The notes under the pieces: model-generated | What the model saw: the letters and a program-made list of their open reading frames with translations, nothing else | What the model was told of the DNA's origin: nothing | Database searches by the model: none | Shown here: in pieces, positions 32,869 through 37,334 of the stretch | Numbering within the stretch: the stretch's first letter is position 1 | Layout: every line of letters starts with the position of its first letter | Assembly: GCA_017470085.1 (NCBI GenBank) | Contig: JAFUFE010000086.1 | Span: 1 to 37,334, forward strand | Source: Treponema sp. | GTDB lineage: Bacteria; Spirochaetota; Spirochaetia; Treponematales; Treponemataceae | DNA length: 37,334 nucleotides | Direction of reading: 5' to 3' | Program-made: the position numbers and the translations under genes

Positions 32869-32923
32869 TCGTATCACAAAGTGATACATATACCTTCCGC
32901 ACGAATCAAAGTAAACACTGAAC
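32869..32923 (+). repeat. Dispersed hairpin-bearing intergenic repeat, copy 2
   Basis: Counterpart of 1440-1497. Here the hairpin is perfect, GTATCAC-AAA-GTGATAC (7-bp stem), followed by the same CGCACGAATCAAA, GTAAA and CTGAAC blocks. The A/T-rich stretch after it, 32924-33129, contains no gene. Confidence 0.65.
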
Positions 32924-33129
32924 GGTACGGAACAGCTGTTACCAATAAATTATCCAGTGTTTTCTTTCTTATGTAGAAAAACAGCACTGTAGAGTATCAT
33001 GTATTGCTACATTTTTCAATGCTCTATTATAACAAAATAATTATTTTTTATACAAATATTCCGTCACCGATAATCATCAGAGTAAAAATAATAAAGGCAA
33101 ACCCGTTATTCTTGGGGTACTATCCGCTG

Positions 33130-34410
33130 TCATTCTCCAATCTTGAGCAGCGCCGCACCGGTTTTTGCGTCTTGAGGCAATACATGTGCGTGCAGTGGTC
33201 GCACAGTTATTTCATCTCCAGAACAAAACACACGGCGCGTCTTATTTACTGCAAGCACCAAACCCGCTGCACTGCATGCGTAACAGCCGGTTTGTTTTCC
33301 CAGCACAATCGGTTCCGATGCGATTCGTATGGTGTAGGATGCTTTGTCGCGTGCTGTTTCCGTCGGGTATACCGTCTCAGCTGGCAACAACGCAGTGCGA
33401 CGCTCCGCAAACACAAAACTCAGTACGGCACGGTACTTTCCCAGCTGCGCTGCCGCTGAAAGTTTTGTCAACCGTTCCGGTGCCGCTTCTGTAGTAAACG
33501 AAAAATTACACCATTTTACTGAACCACCACGCCGTGCATGCGTACCGTGCATCGGACACGGTGCGTGATGCGGGCACGGTGCAATAACTGCCAGCTTTTT
33601 CCGCAGAAATACGTCACGCAGCAGACTGATGAAGTGCGCATTATAAGGCACCCCCGGTTCCGCAACAAATAGACGCGCATTATCATGTGCATACGACAAG
33701 AGCATTGTGCCATATTTTTTAGCACGGTATTCCGGCGAATCGTTCGTCTGTTCATAGAGCTCATTGAACATATTCGCACAAGTGATGAATGCTGCTTTCT
33801 GTTTTATCTCCGTACCGAAACCACCTTGTACACGGATGATAGCCCAGTGCGATTGACACGCAACAAAATGGCCGGCGGCCGGCGTGTGCTTTTGTACCGG
33901 GGGCGGTGTTCGTGCTGCAATTGAAAGATATATGTCTTCCCCAATCGCTAATGCCCGGTGTGAAATATCCATACAGTACCACGTCAGTTTTTTAGCGCGC
34001 AGTTCCGGCCGCGCAAGCCAGAGCGCACAGACAACGGTCAGCGGGCCACTGCCGATATCCAGACACACCGTTCCATCGATACAATCAAATGCTGTATCCG
34101 GAAGATTTGCAAAGAGCCGCGTTAATCGTACCAAGTTCCACCAGGAAAAATAACGTACATATGCGGATAGGTGCGCGCTGTCATTCATGTAACCGACCCG
34201 CCGTGCGCCGCGCTCATCGGTCAACGCATGAGACAGCGCGTGAATGTCTCCGGGTAAACGGCGCTGCTGTTTCTGCGAGAGCGGCAGCACCCCTTGTACC
34301 AGTTCATCAAAATGTTCAAGTACATCGCGCGCATCGTGCGGAAGATTTTCTGTGGCAAACAACGGCCGCTGCGTTTCGAGCACCGCATCAAATAGCGAAA
34401 GATGTTTCAT
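33130..34410 (-). CDS. Rsm22/METTL17-like methyltransferase-domain protein
   Basis: A 426-residue protein of the Rsm22 family, relatives of which bind the small ribosomal subunit in mitochondria (METTL17) and bacteria. It has an N-terminal helical part, a Rossmann methyltransferase core with LDIGSGP (117-123), and a Cys-rich site CPHHAPCPMHG (279-289) with WC at 300-301, the motif that holds a [4Fe-4S] cluster in the family. A C-terminal beta domain of about 100 residues follows. Its ATG overlaps the merR stop by 4 nt, so it is translated from the der-merR transcript. Catalytic activity is not established for the family. Confidence 0.78.
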   Translation of the reverse strand: MKHLSLFDAVLETQRPLFATENLPHDARDVLEHFDELVQGVLPLSQKQQRRLPGDIHALSHALTDERGARRVGYMNDSAHLSAYVRYFSWWNLVRLTRLFANLPDTAFDCIDGTVCLDIGSGPLTVVCALWLARPELRAKKLTWYCMDISHRALAIGEDIYLSIAARTPPPVQKHTPAAGHFVACQSHWAIIRVQGGFGTEIKQKAAFITCANMFNELYEQTNDSPEYRAKKYGTMLLSYAHDNARLFVAEPGVPYNAHFISLLRDVFLRKKLAVIAPCPHHAPCPMHGTHARRGGSVKWCNFSFTTEAAPERLTKLSAAAQLGKYRAVLSFVFAERRTALLPAETVYPTETARDKASYTIRIASEPIVLGKQTGCYACSAAGLVLAVNKTRRVFCSGDEITVRPLHAHVLPQDAKTGAALLKIGE

Positions 34411-34739
34411 GTTGGTCCGTCTGGTCGGTACTTTCTGACAGATAAATAGATATCGGTTAAGTCAGTGCGCAATTCGTGAACTGCCTGTAAGAGTTCCGCT
34501 TTATCTGAAACGACATCCATCTCTTCAAGCAGTCGTCTTCGCGCGCCCGCAATCGTATATTTTTTTTCTTCAATCAGATGTTTAAGCCGCAGGATTAAAT
34601 CAACCTCACGCTGCGTATAGACACGGTAGCCACGCCGATCTTTTTTTGGAGCGCTTGCAGGAATAATATTTTCCCAATACCGCAACACATGTTGTTTTAC
34701 TCCCGTCAATTCTTCTACTTCACTGATTGAGTATGCCAT
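34407..34739 (-). CDS. MerR-family transcriptional regulator
   Basis: A 110-residue DNA-binding protein with an N-terminal winged helix-turn-helix of MerR type (YSISEVEELTGVKQHVLRYWE, residues 3-23, then RGYRVYTQREVDLILRLKHL) and a short coiled-coil tail. There is no Cys metal site, so the signal is unknown. It begins 2 bp after the der stop and overlaps the next gene by 4 nt. Confidence 0.9.
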   Translation of the reverse strand: MAYSISEVEELTGVKQHVLRYWENIIPASAPKKDRRGYRVYTQREVDLILRLKHLIEEKKYTIAGARRRLLEEMDVVSDKAELLQAVHELRTDLTDIYLSVRKYRPDGPT

Positions 34740-34741
34740 AG

Positions 34742-36214
34742 CTAATTATCCTGTCGCCGGTTCTCCCAGTTTATCCGGCTTGCACGCAATTCAAGCTGGA
34801 CGGGAATTTTATCATACCCCAAATCTGAACGAATACGGTTTTTTAAATATGCGATATACGATTCAGGAACTGATTCCGGTTTTGTCGCGAAAATCAAAAA
34901 AGAGACAGGATTTATTCCAGTCTGTGTCATATAGCGAATTTTAAAATGGAGCGCTTTACTTGCGGGTGGTGGATATTGCACTAGCCAATCCTGTAGCGCT
35001 GCATTCACAATCGCTGTATCGAGTTTTCGCGACAGCTGCTCCGCAACAGTGAGTGCCGTATTGAGCAAATCGATGATACCGGTGCCTTCGAGCGCCGAAA
35101 TCGCAACGATGGGCGCATAGTGCATATGCCCGAACATGATGCGGATATGTTCCATGATGGAACGAAATGCTTTTTTGCTTTTATCTTCTTGCGTGTCCCA
35201 TTTGTTTAAAACAAAAATGATACCACGTCCTCGTTCTGATGCCAGCGCACAAATTTTTTTATCTTGTTCTGTCAATCCATCACGGACATCAATGAGTAAA
35301 AAAACTATGTCACAAGCATCGAGCGTTTTGATTGCTCGATTTACAGAATAGTATTCAACGTTTTCCTGTACTTTTGATTTCCGCCTGATGCCCGCAGTAT
35401 CAAGCACTTTGAACAGCCGCTGCTTATAAACAAATTCGCCTTCTACAACATCACGCGTTGTTCCGGCATAGTCGCTGACAATCGACGCATCGCTGTGCGT
35501 TAAACGATTGGAAAGCGTTGATTTTCCTGTATTCGGCTTTCCCATGATTGCGATACGGATTGAAAGTGCAGAGACGTCTTCTTCAATACGCGACACATCA
35601 ACGCGCACAGCAACAGCATCCATGAGCATCTGCATGTTGTCACCGTGTTCCGCAGAAATAAAAATTGGCGGTGCAAATCCGAATCGCGCATAATTCCACG
35701 CATCTGCCAGATTTCTCCCCCCCTCTGTTTTGTTCACGGCGAGTACGATGCGGTCGCTGTAGGGACGCAGTTCGGTAATCAACTCTTCGTCTTCACCGGT
35801 AAGTAAACCGGCTTCAAGCACCAGTATAATGACATCAGCTTTACCGAAGAAAGCACGTGAACGCTGTACCACCAATTCATCGAGTACTGCTTCCTGCTGC
35901 GTTACCGCCGGTTCACGTTTATAGCCCCCGGTATCAACGAGCAGCATCGGAATCCCGTTAATAGAGGCCTGTGCGCTCACTGGATCCCGTGTTACCCCCG
36001 GCGTAGGATCGGTAATAGCAATTTTACGACGCATCAATCGATTGAATAACGTAGACTTTCCGACATTTGGTCTACCAGCAATGACAACCATCGGCATATT
36101 TTTATATGTTTTGTCTTTTGAAAACTGCGTTTCTGCCGTCAATGAATTGCGACTAGTTTCTACAGTCGGAATATCGTTTTGCTTTAAAAAATGCGGCGTC
36201 CGTTTTTCTGTCAT
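34742..36214 (-). CDS. der: Ribosome biogenesis GTPase Der (EngA)
   Basis: GTPase with two tandem G domains needed for 50S subunit assembly. The protein (490 residues from ATG 36214) has an N-terminal extension of about 40 residues, G1 motifs GRPNVGKST (47-55) and GKPNTGKST (225-233), switch motifs DTGG and DTAG, NKTE and NKWD, and a C-terminal KH-like domain. A GTG at 36238 is an alternative start, but AGG 7 nt before ATG 36214 favours this one. It lies directly behind ptsI and ahead of merR. Confidence 0.93.
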   Translation of the reverse strand: MTEKRTPHFLKQNDIPTVETSRNSLTAETQFSKDKTYKNMPMVVIAGRPNVGKSTLFNRLMRRKIAITDPTPGVTRDPVSAQASINGIPMLLVDTGGYKREPAVTQQEAVLDELVVQRSRAFFGKADVIILVLEAGLLTGEDEELITELRPYSDRIVLAVNKTEGGRNLADAWNYARFGFAPPIFISAEHGDNMQMLMDAVAVRVDVSRIEEDVSALSIRIAIMGKPNTGKSTLSNRLTHSDASIVSDYAGTTRDVVEGEFVYKQRLFKVLDTAGIRRKSKVQENVEYYSVNRAIKTLDACDIVFLLIDVRDGLTEQDKKICALASERGRGIIFVLNKWDTQEDKSKKAFRSIMEHIRIMFGHMHYAPIVAISALEGTGIIDLLNTALTVAEQLSRKLDTAIVNAALQDWLVQYPPPASKALHFKIRYMTQTGINPVSFLIFATKPESVPESYIAYLKNRIRSDLGYDKIPVQLELRASRINWENRRQDN

Positions 36215-36240
36215 AACACAACCTGCCGTTGTTCTCACTG

Positions 36241-37334
36241 TCAGATTTTATTCAAATAGCCGTCAGAAATCAACCGGAAATCTGCGAGCGTTGACGAACA
36301 GAGCATCTCTCTTACAGTTTCAAGACAGCTGACGTTCATGCTCATATGCCGAACGCCTATACCTGCGAGTACGGCAACACCGTCGCGGCGTCCTGCCAGT
36401 TCCCCGCATACGGAAACAGGAATACGCGCTGTGGTAGCATGCTCTATCGTACGTGCAATTAAGCGAAGCACAGAGATATTGCATTCGTCGTACAGAGCAG
36501 CAACTGCAGTGTTCTCACGGTCAACGGCAAGCGTGTACTGCGTCAAATCGTTTGTACCGATGGAAAAAAAATCGCTCACTTCAGCAAGTCTATCTGACGC
36601 TATTGCAGCTGCGGGTGTTTCAATCATCACCCCAAATGGAACTGATTTATCATAAGAAATATTTTTTTCCGTCAACTCCTGCTGTACTTCTTTGGCGAGT
36701 ATGCGGCACTGTTGTACCTGTTCAACGGTAGTCACCAGCGGCACCATGATGCGAAGATTGCCGTGCACGCTTGCACGGTACAGTGCGCGGAGCTGCGTGC
36801 GAAAAAAATCAGGAGCTGCCAGGCTTGCCCGTATCGCGCGCAATCCCATAAGAGGATTTTTTTCTGCATACTGTAGAGAGCCAGGCACTGTAATTTGTTT
36901 GTCACCGCCGCTGTCGAGCGTACGAATCGTTACCGGTTTGCCGGCCATCACCTTGAGCACTGCCGAATATGCAGCGACCTGCTGTTCTTCATCGATTGCT
37001 CTACCTTCCTGCATGTACAAAAATTCTGTCCGAAACAATCCGATACCATCAGCGCCCGCTTCTTGTGCCCACCGCGCCTCTTCTACCGTACCGATATTTG
37101 CAAAGAGCGCAAACGACGTGCCGTCTTTGGTGACCGCCGGTTCAGAAACACTCGCGCGTACTTTTTGCCGGCGAATCCGCTCATCAGCATATTTTTTACG
37201 ATAATCATTAAGAAGTGTATCGTGCGGAGTTGCATAGACAGTGCCGCTGTTTCCATCGACTATCATTGTCTCTCCATTTACAATGTACCGCGTAATGTCA
37301 GCAATGCCAAAAATAGCAGGGAGCGCATACGTCC
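36241..37334 (-). CDS. ptsI: Phosphoenolpyruvate-protein phosphotransferase PtsI (enzyme I), C-terminal part
   Basis: Enzyme I transfers phosphate from PEP to HPr in the sugar phosphotransferase system. The frame enters from the right edge without a break (LPAIFGIADITRYIVNGETMIVDG), so the N-terminal His domain lies outside. The PEP-binding TIM-barrel part shows GIGLFRTEFLYM, the signature DFFSIGTNDLTQYTLAVDR and the catalytic-Cys region VSVCGELAG. No sugar-specific transporter is in the window; spirochaetes can use such enzymes for regulation. Followed by der after at most a few bases. Confidence 0.93.
   Translation of the reverse strand, partial: TYALPAIFGIADITRYIVNGETMIVDGNSGTVYATPHDTLLNDYRKKYADERIRRQKVRASVSEPAVTKDGTSFALFANIGTVEEARWAQEAGADGIGLFRTEFLYMQEGRAIDEEQQVAAYSAVLKVMAGKPVTIRTLDSGGDKQITVPGSLQYAEKNPLMGLRAIRASLAAPDFFRTQLRALYRASVHGNLRIMVPLVTTVEQVQQCRILAKEVQQELTEKNISYDKSVPFGVMIETPAAAIASDRLAEVSDFFSIGTNDLTQYTLAVDRENTAVAALYDECNISVLRLIARTIEHATTARIPVSVCGELAGRRDGVAVLAGIGVRHMSMNVSCLETVREMLCSSTLADFRLISDGYLNKI

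Noticed and set aside
33047-33073. ACCGATAA at 33066-33073 as a second sigma-28 promoter
   Set aside because: The corresponding -35 stretch does not resemble TAAAGTTT and no plus-strand gene follows.

Overview
The window looks like chromosomal DNA of a spirochaete, most probably a Treponema of moderate GC content. The pointers are a spirochaete flagellar collar protein (FlbB) behind a sigma-28-type promoter, several treponeme-style lipoproteins, an NfnAB electron-bifurcating pair and a complete oligopeptide permease operon. I cannot name the species. No rRNA, tRNA, CRISPR array, prophage or intact insertion sequence was seen.

Layout. 1-1066: start of an acyl-CoA ligase gene running off the left edge. 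1140-1500: 65-bp tandem repeats and one copy of a dispersed hairpin repeat. 1803-3777: flavin-reductase-like protein, rRNA methyltransferase RlmB and a YchJ/SEC-C protein. 3999-7349: a lipoprotein and AspRS. 7806-10334: an iron-type alcohol dehydrogenase convergent with a thiolase. 10644-18185, all on the minus strand: M15 peptidase lipoprotein, GerMN protein, NfnB and NfnA, a dicarboxylate/amino-acid symporter, a YbaK/ProX editing protein and FlbB. 18661-25168: a lipoprotein, a 900-residue membrane-anchored protein, cardiolipin synthase and a YD-repeat-like secreted protein. 25307-25398: a strong inverted-repeat element. 25662-26429: a protein resembling uracil-DNA glycosylases. 26571-32365: oppA-B-C-D-F. 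33130-37334: an Rsm22-like methyltransferase, a MerR regulator, Der GTPase and the end of PtsI.

The most interesting item is the thiolase. Its reading frame meets TGA immediately after the active-site GHPIG motif, at a position where thiolases usually carry Ala or Cys. The same frame then continues for 41 codons that encode the normal thiolase C-terminus, including the second catalytic Cys, and ends at TAG. Read-through gives 401 residues, the normal family length. A 10-bp hairpin with a CGAAA loop lies 22 nt after the TGA (32 nt to the loop), within the published bacterial SECIS geometry. This is a candidate selenocysteine-containing thiolase; a nonsense mutation or sequencing error is the alternative.

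Second, seven genes (YchJ-like, aspS, M15 peptidase, symporter, the 900-residue protein, cls and the UDG-like gene) have a -10-like element ending only 6-8 nt before the start codon and no Shine-Dalgarno sequence, suggesting leaderless transcripts. Other genes nearby have ordinary Shine-Dalgarno sites.

Metabolically the genes fit an anaerobic fermenter that imports peptides and amino acids (Opp, symporter), handles acyl-CoA intermediates (ligase, thiolase, alcohol dehydrogenase) and balances NADH, NADPH and ferredoxin through NfnAB. This joint picture is inference.
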